NCBI RefSeq assembly: GCF_014633365.1
Contig: NC_068346.1
Span: 35,713,191 to 35,777,190, forward strand
Source of the DNA: Diospyros lotus
Lineage: Eukaryota; Streptophyta; Magnoliopsida; Ericales; Ebenaceae
Direction of reading: 5' to 3'
Length of the DNA stretch: 64,000 nt
This document shows, piece after piece, positions 45,512-56,096 of the stretch. The notes under the pieces were generated by a model that did not search any database, had not been told where the DNA came from, and saw nothing but the letters and a program-made list of their open reading frames with translations. Both the position numbers and the translations under genes were made by a program. Each line of letters starts with the position of its first letter. Within the stretch, counting starts at the first letter, position 1.

Positions 45512-46339
45512 AAAGGGGTACAAGTACAGGCTTAATTACCTTATTCTAGGATTCCTCATGAGAGGCCATCTGGGTACGTACTGTCTTGTAAGTCTCCTAA
45601 TGAGACACATTTTGGCTTTTCCTTTGCAGCAGGAAACTCGATCCGTCCATCGATGGATGGCTAATTAACAAATTTGGGCGGCAGAACAGCGAGTGGTTGA
45701 TGGATGGATGAATTATATGCATGAAGAGAATGGGATTGGACTGAGAAATGAGGTCCAGCACCAGCAGCCAGCAGCAAGTGGGGCGATGTGCTGCAGTCAT
45801 AAATGCAAAAAGTTGTTTGGGGAGACGAATGTGAGGGCCGGGGGGGTTTGATCAATTTGCTGATATATAGTTGCCAAAGGCTATTAAAAATGAGAGTGTT
45901 TGAGGACAAAGTTAGGATGCATCCAAAAGAGAGAGATAAGAGCTAGCTAGTGGAAATTAAATCTGAAAAAGATATGTTGATTGAGGCAATGAAGAAAGCA
46001 TGGAAGCCATCACTATACATACTTGTATAGTAGCTGTCATGGAGCTAGAGATACATAGCGGTCACGGGCTTCTCTTGACTCTCAGCCTGCAGTCCCACAC
46101 ACACGTAAATGTACATATATATGTGTGTGTGTGTGTGTGAATAAATTGGTCAGGCATGCATATTATATGACAACTATATATATATATATATATATATATT
46201 AACAGGAAGGAATTGGTTCAAAGGCTCAACCCTCCAAGTCCTCCTGCTCCCGTGGCTTAGATGTATCATTTAGGGTTGGAATTGGAGGTTCAAACAGTAG
46301 GGCAGATCAATTTTAGCACAGTTGTAAAGAAGTAAACTT
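42406..46339. other. Intergenic DNA upstream of the NAC gene, with microsatellites
   Basis: About 3.9 kb without a recognised gene. Microsatellites: (TA)n(GA)n at 42812-42851, (TA)n at 45030-45051, (GA)n at 45481-45509, (TG)n at 46122-46139 and (TA)n at 46175-46199. The phrase around 43550-43590 (ATATTCTATATTGATGTCTTATATTACGTG-like) recurs near 41520-41555. The open frame at 45597-45909 (minus) has no recognisable content. Part of this stretch may hold distal promoter elements of the NAC gene; none can be named. Confidence 0.5.
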
Positions 46340-46418
46340 TGCAGAGGACAGGATTGATCGGAAGGCTCTCCAAATCCACAACAAATTGAAGGGGTTTATG
46401 GCCATCCTGTCCTCTACA
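46340..46418. other. Inverted repeat / hairpin upstream of the NAC gene
   Basis: The left arm TGCAGAGGACAGGATTG (46340-46356) pairs with the right arm CCATCCTGTCCTCTACA (46402-46418): a 12-bp perfect core, AGAGGACAGGAT, extended on both sides with single mismatches, around a loop of about 45 bases. The lengths would fit a small-RNA precursor or a foldback. It matches no miRNA I know. Position only about 370 bp upstream of the NAC start is noted. Confidence 0.4.
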
Positions 46419-46691
46419 TGAGACGTCCCTTTCGCCTCTTAATCACCCTTTAATATTGCATACTTCTTCTCATGTAGGGCCTGCTATACGTAGATATTTC
46501 CAATTAATACGTCCTATCTCTCTCTCTCCATTTCGTCTTCCTCCCATTCAGAGGGATTGAGAGAGACCAAGACCATAGACTAAAACCTTGACTTTTTTTT
46601 TTTTTTTTTCCTTGGTACGACATTTTTAACCAATTGGATCTTTCCTACCCACAACTTGCTTTTATCTCAAAGTCTCTCAGGTGCGTGCGTG

Positions 46692-46785
46692 TATATATAT
46701 ACATATAAGAGGGCTAAAGAGAGAGCTATAAACATATATATGACTCTTCTCTTCTTGGATATAACGAGTCATTGCCAATGGTTTT
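46692..46785 (+). promoter_or_regulatory. NAC core promoter, 5' UTR and short upstream ORFs
   Basis: TATA-like tracts at 46692-46708 (TATATATATACATATA) and 46727-46733 (CTATAAA) precede the gene. Two out-of-frame ATGs lie before the main start: 46740, opening a frame of 26 codons ending at 46820, and 46778, opening one of nine codons ending at 46807. Both overlap the main start and would reduce translation if they are within the transcript. Whether they are transcribed depends on which TATA tract is used. Confidence 0.4.
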
Positions 46786-48204
46786 ATGGCAATTGCAGCA
46801 ACCATGAGCCGACAAGGTGAGACCAGCAAGGATGATGATCATGATCCCCATGACCACGACCTCGTAATGCCCGGCTTCCGCTTCCACCCCACCGAGGAAG
46901 AGCTCATTGAGTTCTACCTCCGCCGTAAGGTCGAGGGCAAACGCTTCAATGTCGAACTCATCACTTTCCTCGATCTCTATCGCTACGATCCGTGGGAACT
47001 TCCCGGTAATTACCTTCTTTTCTATTCCTAATAAGCACGAGACTCAAAACAAATGAATTTTATATTGTTCTTCTTGATGAATAAAAATTATATAGCCGTC
47101 TGTATAGAGCCGTTTATGGAGAGTTATATAGACGATAAACTTACAAGTTGCTTGCTTTCAGCCTTGGCTGCCATTGGAGAGAAGGAATGGTTCTTCTATG
47201 TGCCTAGAGACCGGAAGTATAGGAACGGGGACAGGCCGAATCGGGTGACGACTTCTGGATATTGGAAGGCTACAGGAGCTGATAGAATGATCAGAACTGA
47301 GAGTTCGAGGTCGATTGGGCTGAAGAAGACCCTCGTTTTCTACTCCGGCAAGGCCCCCAGAGGCACCCGATCTAGCTGGATCATGAACGAGTACCGCTTG
47401 CCACGGCATGAAACAGAAAGATTGCAAAAGGTAGATAACCTTCATTGAGGTTTAGATCTGCAAATTCAACACAAGGAACCCATCAAAGAAATGTCGTAAA
47501 AAGATTAGGAACTTTAGTGTATTGGCTGCCATTGAATATATAGGATTGAGGTTAATTCCTGATTTTTACTCTAAACCTGGACACAGTTGATGAATTCAAT
47601 TATATATTGGAACAAAGGAATCACTTCCCTCTTTGGTTTTCAGGCAGAAATTTCCCTCTGTCGTGTCTACAAGAGATCTGGCATTGAAGATCATTCGTCG
47701 CTCCCTCGCTCAGTAGGGACATGGGCATCAACATCAAGGGCCCAAGAGGCGGATAGAAGGCAACAAGCAGGTCCAAGCAATCATGCTGCCATGGAGACAT
47801 TCCAAGCTTTTGATGAGGCTGAGAAAATGAGTGAAACCAGTGGGAGTAGCAGCACCGAATTAGCTCCAAGGCCAGTCAATCTTGGGCTTTCCAAGCATAG
47901 TTCTTATATAGGATCCTTATCTTCGTTGTCTTCTTCTCTCCCACCGGCTTCTTCAATGGAAGATCATGAAAGGGTTTTCGTTGATGATCTCCATGGGCTA
48001 ATGAATTTCCAGCAAGTTTCAATCAATCATCATCATCAGTATAATCCCTCCGGCCAGTTCGCCACTTCCCAACCACAATCAGAGTCATCAGCTCCGGTGC
48101 ATATGGAGCCCAGCTCACTTCAGGTTGCCGGCTTCTCCGACAGGCTCTGGGAGTGGAACTCCATCACAGAGGGAAACAAAGACTATACAAGCCAGTTCAA
48201 GTAA
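46786..48204 (+). CDS. NAC035: NAC transcription factor, LOV1/NAC035-like
   Basis: Three exons (46786-47005, 47162-47430, 47644-48204) with GT..AG introns, 1050 nt, 349 residues. The N terminus [10 protein letters not shown] and acidic [10 protein letters not shown] precede the NAC domain (about residues 26-185), whose five subdomains are all present: [53 protein letters not shown] with [36 protein letters not shown] with WIMNEYRLP, and ISLCRVYKR. The intron positions within the domain are those usual for NAC genes. The C terminus is Ser- and His-rich and ends [19 protein letters not shown], like the LWDMWN..DGN..Y....FK end of LOV1. Nuclear DNA-binding protein; Arabidopsis LOV1 delays flowering and promotes cold response. 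Start chosen by the MAIA match to that family. Downstream AATAAA at 48306 is a possible poly(A) signal. Confidence 0.93.
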
Positions 48205-48892
48205 TATCTATATATGAATTTCACAATACATACATAGATAAACTTTTCTAGGTAATATTACCGATGCTGATTCAATTACCCAGTTAATTTTTCTTTAATT
48301 ACCCTAATAAAAACGTTAGCTTTTCATAATGGCTGATGTGGGTAATTTGTTTTTTGTTTAATTGTGGGTTAGGGTTCTGGTTTTGCTAACGATCAACCTG
48401 CTTAAACATTTCTTATAACTTTTTAGTCTCCAACTATTAAGATTTTATGCCCCAAAATCAAACTAAATATCAGTTTATATTGTTTATATCAGTTTATATT
48501 GTTGATTTCAATCTTCTTCGGCTTGGAAGAAACCTACTAGGGCACGAATGATGGAACTGATAGTCTGATACTGCTACTTTAAACTACCTTAATTTTAAGG
48601 ACCTGATCATAGGCCTCTGTGGGGGCGCGCGTGTTTACTGTTACCCATGAGAGAATGATGATAATGGCATGATTGATGGAGAGGAGCATTGGACCCATCC
48701 CAGAAGCCAAAAATTCACAAGAACCGATTGTATCATTCCAGCTTTTCTTTTGTTGTTGTGGGGACTGACTTACCCATAAAAACCCAAAGCAAAAAACAAA
48801 AGTGTTATTCATCACCGCGTATATGTATATGTGCATGATACGATAAAGAGACCACAATGCTCACACCCACTGAGTTAGCGAAAATCTACTAC
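48205..48892 (+). other. NAC 3' flank
   Basis: Contains the possible poly(A) signal AATAAA at 48306-48311. No second gene is seen; the minus-strand frame at 48579-48857 has no recognisable domain. Confidence 0.5.
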
Positions 48893-49045
48893 CATCCAGT
48901 TCAGCATTGACAATTTGATTGCTTCGGCATATATTTATATATATATCCATCATCCAGTTCAGCATTGACAATTTCATTGCTTCGGCATATATTTATATAT
49001 ATCCATCATCCAGTTCAGCATTGGCAATTTGATTTCTTTGGCATG
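48893..49045. repeat. Three-copy tandem repeat, 56-58-bp unit
   Basis: Units start at 48893, 48951 and 49007, each opening CATCCAGTTCAGCATTG and continuing CAATTTGATTGCTTCGGCAT into a TA-rich step. The third unit ends in a (TG)n microsatellite (49045-49062). Confidence 0.92.
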
Positions 49046-49062
49046 TGTGTGTGTGTGTGTGT

Positions 49063-51254
49063 CATCCTACACCACCAGCTTCTCTCTTTAACATTCTCCA
49101 GAAGCAGCTACATCCTCTTTGGGATTTGGCCTTGCTACTAGATGGGATCAGTAGCTCAAGGCTACTATAAATTGCTCAGAAAACCCTACATGAAGGTCCC
49201 TAAGTAGCAGGAGGTCATGATAGTCTCATCTGGGAGATAAAATAACAACATCATTATGAAGAAATCATCATCATCACCGCCAAAATAGTTTTAAAATTTT
49301 CTATATTAATCTCTACCTATCTTGTGCTTTTTAGATTGGCAATAGATAAACATTATGCCTTGATATTTTCTTTGTTCAGGAGTCTAGAAATAGACATGTA
49401 CAACCGACTTCCAACATGTATAAATAGTGGAGGAAACTCGGCATTTAAGGTGTAATCGAAAATAGAGAAATAAGTGAGAGTGAGAATTAGAAAGTGAGAG
49501 TGTGTGACTGTGCTAAGGTTGTAAAGATAGCATCTTAATTTAATATTAACACGTCTTGTTTTTTGTGAAGTTCAATGTATTATAACTAATATAATCAGCT
49601 TAAATAATAAAGAGAAATACGGTTGATAGTTGAGGACCCAAAAACGTTCAAATTATAAAACTCAAGACCAAACACCCTCAAACCACCCAGCATCACTAGA
49701 TTAGAGAAGATTGAAATTGAACTATAAGAATTATTTCTTGCTAAAAGCTACCCCCACTTCGACAACCATGATATTTGTAACACTACAAGTCTTCCTTCAA
49801 AAAATGTTGCTTAAATATGACACTTGAGTTCATGGGACCAAGTAATTTCGTGACATTCTTAGTGTTTATTGGGGCAAGATCTCATGCTCAATCTCAAAAC
49901 TGGACAAGGCAACTAAATTGCATAGAATCCTTGTGAGCTGATAATGGACCTGTCTAACTAACTGCATTAGAACAGGCTCTTTCTGATGGACCCTGTCAGC
50001 TAGAAAACTAGTGCGTGACTGATTGTCTGTTCTTCAAGCTATTTCCTTCATCTTTTTCAAGTACTCTAAAGGACCAGCAAGAAATTAACAAAGACACACC
50101 TCAGAAAATGTTGATGGAACTGCCAGAGAAGCCAGCAAAGGTTCAGCTAACATTTATATAGAAGGATGAAGTTGCCAGAATTCTGATGCATAAACCAAAA
50201 GAAAAAAACAATTGGGACCCTACAGTTATTGGCAACTTAGATGACTCACCCTTAAAGGAGTCACTTTGCTGACTATACCTTCATCTTCAACTATAAAAAA
50301 GACAAAATGAGGTCCCACTAATTAATGAGAACAGAGATGCAGAACTCGGTGCAAAATTACCAAAAGGAAGCAAAGAAGGTGATGCAGCCAGTTAACAAAT
50401 GGAAGGGATCAATAAATTAATGTCAGAGGTGAAAAGCAAGATGAAAAATCCCAAAACAACCAAAAGATGAATAATGCAGTCTAGTACATGAATACAATTC
50501 TATATACGTCTACAGCCAATCTCTAGTCAGAAGATAGGACAAAAGATAAAGCTCTTCTCCTGAAAGAGCTTTCAGTTCAAAAAATAATAATGCATACTAC
50601 CTAGTATGCTGGCATAAGATAACTTTAGAGATAGATCTTGTTGAGTTATCATTGCATTCAGAACTGGAGGATCATTACAGTGACAATATCAATAATGGAG
50701 AGCATTACAGTGAACAATATCAATAATGGAGAGCAGAAGGAGGTCCCCAAAATCCAAGGAAGTACGAAAGCACGAGATGTTAGAGCATGGAATACGCAAA
50801 AACTAAAAGAACTCAATAATATTGTTCATTATGACTTGTGAGCAAATAAAACCCATTGTAAAAGACACAGCTAATTTGATTTTTATAATAGATTCTAGTC
50901 ACCGCTCGCATCTAGGAAAGTTTTTGTTAAGTATAAATTTGTGAAGTAAAGAATATATTAACCAATAACCATTTTCAAATTCTACCAAAAAAAAAAGAAA
51001 GTAACATGGATTGTAGACTACCATGGTTCCGAAAGCTCGTGTAGTTTTTGCTGACTCGCCTGATGATCATAAGGACATAGATCGGAACAATGAATCTTGT
51101 ACAATCAGTAAATCACATGGCTCAGCTGCAAAACTAGCATAGACCGCGAGATTTTACGTGAATTAGCTGGATTCACATGCCTGACAAACTTAAGGAGATA
51201 TGTATACTCCGCAATAGATTAGAAATTTAGGCGGACTTGCAGAGCTTTAAATGT
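49063..51254. other. Intergenic DNA with a 30-bp tandem duplication
   Basis: No gene recognised. At 50673-50733 a unit opening CATTACAGTGACAATATCAA occurs twice in a row (period 30), the second copy with one extra A. The open frame 50638-50841 spans this duplication and has no known domain. Confidence 0.55.
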
Positions 51255-52800
51255 GAGAATCTCTGAGGCCATTTGGATGGATAGATTAATGATTTCTTCA
51301 TTGTTAGAGACGAAACCGAAATGGCGAAATCAAATTAATGAATGAGGATGAAACCAAAGAAAAAATAGAGAACAAACTCACGGACGTGTTGATCGGCCTC
51401 TTGAGAATCTTCAAGAGCCACTAGAGTAGTGGATATATAGATTGATGATTTCTTCATTGTTAGAGACGGGAAGGGAAACAACAGTGAAATCAAATTGATT
51501 AACGAGCTAGGATGAAACTGAATTAGAAGAAATGGAGAACAAACTTACGGACGTACGTGTTGATCTTGCGAATCCTCGAGAGCGAACCATTAGAATGGAT
51601 AGCTAGATTGATGGTTTCTTCATGACGAAATGGAAACAGTGAAATCAAATTGATTAACAAAAGGATGAAACCGAAGAATTAGGAATGGAGAACAAACCTA
51701 CGGACGTGTTGATAATTGGCTTCACGCGAATCTTCGAGATCCATTAGAATGGATAGATTCATGATTTCTTCTTCATTGTTAGATGGAATGGAAACCGAAG
51801 AAGAAATGGAGAACAAAGTACTTACGGATGTGCATATCAACTTGTTGAGAATCTTCGAGTAGAGTCATTAGAATGGATAGATTGAAGATTTCTTTAGTGC
51901 TAGCTAGAGACAATACAAAAATAGTGAAATCAAATTGATCAACGAGGATATGAAACCCAAGAAGATGTTGGAAAATTTGAAATATTTGTATATTCACATA
52001 TCCAAATTCGAAAAAAATACAAAAGATGCACTGTATACTAAATTATGAGGGTGTACTATATATATTGTTGCGAGACAGTTAATTGAAATTAATAATGTAG
52101 AATACTGTACAATTTACTATTTTAATTATTAATATATATGAAATGAGCTTACTTTATTATATATTATAAAATTATTATATATATATATAATTGAGGGAGT
52201 AAGAAAGCCTCTCACGGTTTCTCTCTTACTAGCCGCCTCCCCCTCCATCTTCTTCTTTCTTTTTCGTCTTCCTCTATAAATAGAGGATTTCTTCCATTGA
52301 AAAAATGATGAGAGAATTTATAGCAGAATTATTTTTTAAAAATTCTCATATTTTTCTAGTTTTAATAGTGTTGAAGCAGTGTTCCAATTCGTTGTTAGGT
52401 TCTAAAATTTGTGTTAATTTCTCAATATGTAAATCGTTATACCTTGAAAAATAGACGTCAATTAACCTCTAGCACTTTTAGTGAAGCAACGAATCTGTTT
52501 TAAGGCAACTGTGTTACACATGTCTCGATTTTATTATCCCTTTATATACTATTGCACTTTTATTTTTTTTTGGGCAATATTGTATTATTTCAATATTTCT
52601 GTAATACTAATTTAAATACAATATTATAATTATTATATTTTTGAACAATAATTACAGTATTATAAATATAATATTGTTTCACTAACAATGTAGTTATTTT
52701 ATTGTGACTGGCTAATAGAAGAAATGGAGAACAAATTTACGGACGTGTTGATCGGCTTCTTGAGATTCTTCGAGGGCCATTAGGAGTAATTTAATTCAGA
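51255..52800. repeat. Minisatellite with 124-167-bp units, interrupted by a solo LTR
   Basis: The anchor phrase ACGGACGTGTTGAT, with variants, recurs at about 51381, 51548, 51701, 51825 and 52740. Between anchors the order is constant: TTCTTGAGAATCTTCGAGAG, CATTAGAATGGATAGATTGA, TGATTTCTTCATTGTTAGAG, GTGAAATCAAATTGATTAAC, GAGGATGAAACCGAAG, AAATGGAGAACAAACTTACG. Spacing is 167, 153 and 124; the last gap falls to about 158 once the 752-bp LTR and one target copy are removed. At least five units. Confidence 0.9.
51966..52717 (+). mobile_element. Copia-like solo LTR (752 bp) inside the minisatellite
   Basis: Starts TGTTGGAAAATTTGAAAT and ends GACTGGCTAATA, where CTAATA looks like a mutated CCAACA partner of TGTTGG. 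Flanked by a perfect 5-bp target duplication GAAGA (51961-51965 and 52718-52722). Removing it restores the minisatellite unit. A promoter-like CTATAAATAGAGG lies at 52274-52286, as expected for the U3/R junction of a copia LTR. Orientation + is inferred from that TATA box. Confidence 0.85.
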
Positions 52801-53175
52801 AAAGCACAATTGGCGTCAACACACAATTTGCTAAGTTTCTTTTATGGTGAAACTTATTTCAAAAATGCAATTCATATATAAATTTCATATGTAATTTGGT
52901 TAGATGTCTACATATTTCTACTCTATTTAAGGTTTGTGATTTTACTAAAATCGACCTTTTATATATATATATATATATTATATTAAAGGATCGAAAATAT
53001 TTTGTTGTTCATGTCGGGCCATATAGGAAGGGTGTGAAACCCACACGCCCACCTACCCCCCTACAAATCCATATCGAGCAACATATTATTATTTGAAGCG
53101 GGCAACATAATACTTTATTTCAATGATTATGTTAAATTATTTTTTTATTTACGTCTTTGTGTTATTGATTAATAG

Positions 53176-53980
53176 ATTGTCTGGAGATGTTTAAAAGTTC
53201 TTTTTTTTATGGTTGGAGAAATTAGAGACAATGACTATAATTATGCTTTACTAGGCGGTAAAACAATGGAAGAGGTAAAAAACATTGTGCCGATATTATT
53301 GGAGCCATAAGTGACGTTGTTAGAGTATGAAATTCCCCTAAAAAGTCATTTTGTGTGTATGTGTTCTAAGCTTATTTAAATCATTATTTATCGATATCTT
53401 AAAGCGTAATTATTATTTTTTAATTACAGACTTTCACTCAGTATGAAATTGTTTGAGTGGTGTTTCTTGATAATTGTTTAATAGGTTATTTTTCAATTTA
53501 CCTTACTATCTTTGAAACTAATGACACAATGGCCTCCAACAAGCATCATTGTTTAAAACAACTAAATGGTCTATTAATTTACCACAACGACAACTTAAAG
53601 AAAGTTCTTGACTAGTTGAAGCAAAAATTTCCTAATATTGTCATTGTATATGGAGATTATTACAATACTTTTAAATAACGCTTCATATTTGGATAAGTAT
53701 ATTCCACTTTTATAGTTTAAATAAGAGATAACCGGCATGGTGACTATCTAATGATATCAATTTTTTTGTGGCAATAGGATTTGACAACACATTTCTCCAA
53801 AAAAGTATGTTGTGGCATTGGAGGAGTGAACAATTTCAATATTTTCAAGCAATGTGGTGTTACAAAGGTGTTTGTTTGTGAATTTTGTTCAAATTCACAT
53901 AAATTCATCCATTGGGACAATGTATTTAATGCAACATGCTTATTTGATTATGGCTAAAAGACTTATTTGAGGCATTTTAC
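53176..53980 (+). pseudogene. GDSL esterase/lipase, degenerate C-terminal exons
   Basis: Three exon-like blocks in family order. Block 1 (53176-53309) follows an AG acceptor and reads DCLEMFKSSFF, a frameshift in the T-run, then MVGEIRDNDYNYALLGGKTM to PILLEP; this matches the GEIGGNDYNY block of plant GDSL lipases. Block 2 (53502-53695) reads LTIFETNDTMASNKHHCLKQ, then LNGLLIYHNDNLKKVLD, stop, LKQKFPNIVIVYGDYYNTFK. Block 3 (53776-53975) reads CCGIGGVNNFN, CGVTKVFVCEFCSN, FIHWD (carrying the catalytic Asp and His region) and, after a frameshift, AYLIMAKRLI. The N-terminal exon with the GDS nucleophile was not found. At least three stops and two frameshifts make it a pseudogene. Confidence 0.85.
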
Positions 53981-53984
53981 CCCA

Positions 53985-54290
53985 AATGGGCATGCCGGCC
54001 CCCTTTCCACTTGGCCCACCCATTTCTACTTGGCCTACCCATTTCATGGGTTAGGTTAAATTTGGCCCGCGAGAAAGGTGGGTCAGACCAGGCTGAGAAA
54101 TGAGAAATGGGGCCCCAGCTCAGCCCTTAATAAACAAGCCAAGGCGAGCCTAGCCGGCCCATTTTGGTAGGCCACCCTCATTTTTTATGGGTCAGACCGC
54201 AAGCCACAAAGCATTAATCGGGCATGGCATGTTTGCTATAATATCGAGGTTGGGCGAGCCCATGGGCTGCCTGGCCCATTTGCCAACTTT
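53985..54290. mobile_element. hAT-type MITE rich in GGCCCA
   Basis: The left part CCCCAAATGGGCATGCCGGC and the complement of the right part (GTTGGCAAATGGGCCAGGCA) are similar, and the interior alternates GGCCC/GGGCC phrases that fold on themselves. This pattern is typical of a GGGCC-rich hAT MITE family in plants. No clean 8-bp target duplication was found. Confidence 0.5.
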
Positions 54291-54300
54291 AGTTAAGATT

Positions 54301-54851
54301 AGGAATGTTCATTCAAGGTAAATCAGATTGAATTGAATACGAGATCAATGGCTGGGATCATATTGGTCCTTAGTGGTCCAGTGTATATATATATATTATT
54401 TTTAGTTGTTGAATGTATTTTTTTTAAAAAAAATATGCATATATATTTATACATATCATTCAAACAAAAAAAAAATTTAAAAAAATGTAAATAAGAATCA
54501 CCATTCAACCATCAATATAATTCAACATCATAAATTAAGTTAATTAGCATCTAACTCTATAAAATAAATTAAGCAATCACCAAATTCATCATTTAATTTA
54601 ATATCAAACTTCACAAAATAAAATAATAACAAAATATAACATTTAACTTAATATAGCATTCAACATTTTTTTAATATTTTTAATATATAACATTCAACCC
54701 AATAACATATAACGCTCTAGTAGATTTTTGGTCTTGGACCAGTCCTATATTGAGCCAAATTGAAGATCGACTAGTGCTTTTAGTCGGATTGAGGACCAAA
54801 TCAAGCAGTTTAACGGCCGACCCAAATTGATATTTGAACACCCTTAATTAG
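54301..54851. mobile_element. Second hAT-type MITE
   Basis: The left end TAGGAATGTTCATTCAAG (from about 54311-54313 or slightly before) and the complement of the right end TAAGGGTGTTCAAATATC fit the TAGGGGTGTTC terminus of hAT elements. Flanks GTTAAGAT and ATTAGAAT agree at five of eight positions, a possible decayed target duplication. The interior is AT-rich with no coding content. Confidence 0.45.
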
Positions 54852-55892
54852 AATAAGATATAAGATATCACGCAAAGTTAAATTCATTGAACTTTTATTT
54901 TTTTTCCCCTTTTTTAAGTATCGTTTACCTGTCACATCTACAAAATATAAATAGACCATGTAGCTCATAATAGAACATGCAAAAAATTGACTTTTTAAAA
55001 TTGTTGGCCACATACTTAGATTATCTAATACTAGAGATGTGATAAAATTTTCAATAAAATGAGACTTGATATAGTGGTAGAATTGTTTCAAAAGCTGATT
55101 ATTCTTTTGATGTCATGAGTTCATATCTTGTTAATATAATTATTTTTAATTTTTTAAGCAAGATATATAAAGGAAAATAAATGAAATTTAAATTCAACTT
55201 TATGTGGAATTGACTATTGGACATAAAAATTATAATTTTAATTGAATTTTGGTTTTGTATTTATGAATTATTATAACTTAAAAATTAATATCTTATTTAT
55301 AATATTTTATATCTTTTTTAGTCATTTTACAATTTTAACTTGCCTCGCCTTATCTCGTCTACGTAGTAAGGTAAAGTCTCCATCTGCGATTTATCTTTTT
55401 TGTCGAAATCGAGAGCACGAGCGGGGAGGGACCACGCAAGGACGATAATCCCAAGTATTTTCCTAATATTTATAATTAAAAATTAATTTAACTTCACAAA
55501 TTTACCAAATAATTTAGATAATCAAACTCACCGTACCTCACTCAAGGCCAAACAAACTCTTAGTTACGCTAGGAGAAGTACAAGACATCTTAAAGTTGGT
55601 TGAATTCAATGTATTGAGATTTATAGGGCATGATTGGGCATAAAATGATATGAGTTGAGTTTAATGTTATAAGGCGAGATGAGTCTAGCGAGATAAGGTG
55701 AGTTTGATTATAAAAAATTTGTTTGGTGAATTAGCTAAGTCGATATGTGTCTCAAAAGTTAGTGTTTCATAAATTTTTGAGTTGAGGTGAATTAGAATTG
55801 CAAAATAACTAAAAAGGACAAAGTTATCCATGAATATTATATATATAAAAAAGTTATAATAATTAACCCTAAAGGTAATATAGACAATTTAT
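54852..55892. other. AT-rich intergenic DNA
   Basis: No gene recognised. At 55065-55130 the phrase GATATAGTGGTAGAATTG then GTCATGAGTTCATATCTTG might be a SINE head with A- and B-box remnants, too weak to call. AGTTGAGTTTAATGTTATAA and similar GAG(A/T)TGAGT phrases recur near 55640-55800. Confidence 0.45.
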
Positions 55893-56096
55893 TACACGCA
55901 TATGAGAGTTTGGGATATCACAAGATCTTGGATTCAATTCTACCTCCATGCATGACTATCTATCTCAGGGGCCAATCCTTGGACTTAGACTCGTAGTGGA
56001 CTATAAATTTTAAAGAGGGTGTGATAATCTGGATCAAAAATTGTTTGTAATAAGAAATCTCTTGAGTTTCTCACATTACAAAAAAATTCATAATAA
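55893..56096 (+). mobile_element. SINE-like element, copy B
   Basis: Related to 38102-38346: GAGAGTTTGGGATATCACAA, then TCTTGGATTCAATTCTACC (B-box-like), GTGGACTATAAATTTTAAAG, CTGGATCAAAAATTG, and an end CTCACATTACAAAAAAA. Copies share body and A-tail but are considerably diverged. Confidence 0.55.

Noticed and set aside
45597..45909. Two minus-strand frames of 67 and 82 codons
   Set aside because: No recognisable domain, no splice or promoter support, and they overlap each other in different frames.
48893..49045. Regular three-copy repeat considered as a CRISPR-like array
   Set aside because: No spacers of constant length between repeats; it is a plain tandem repeat in a plant genome.
55065..55135. 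Possible SINE head with A- and B-box remnants
   Set aside because: Only weak box similarity, no tail and no second copy; not enough to call.
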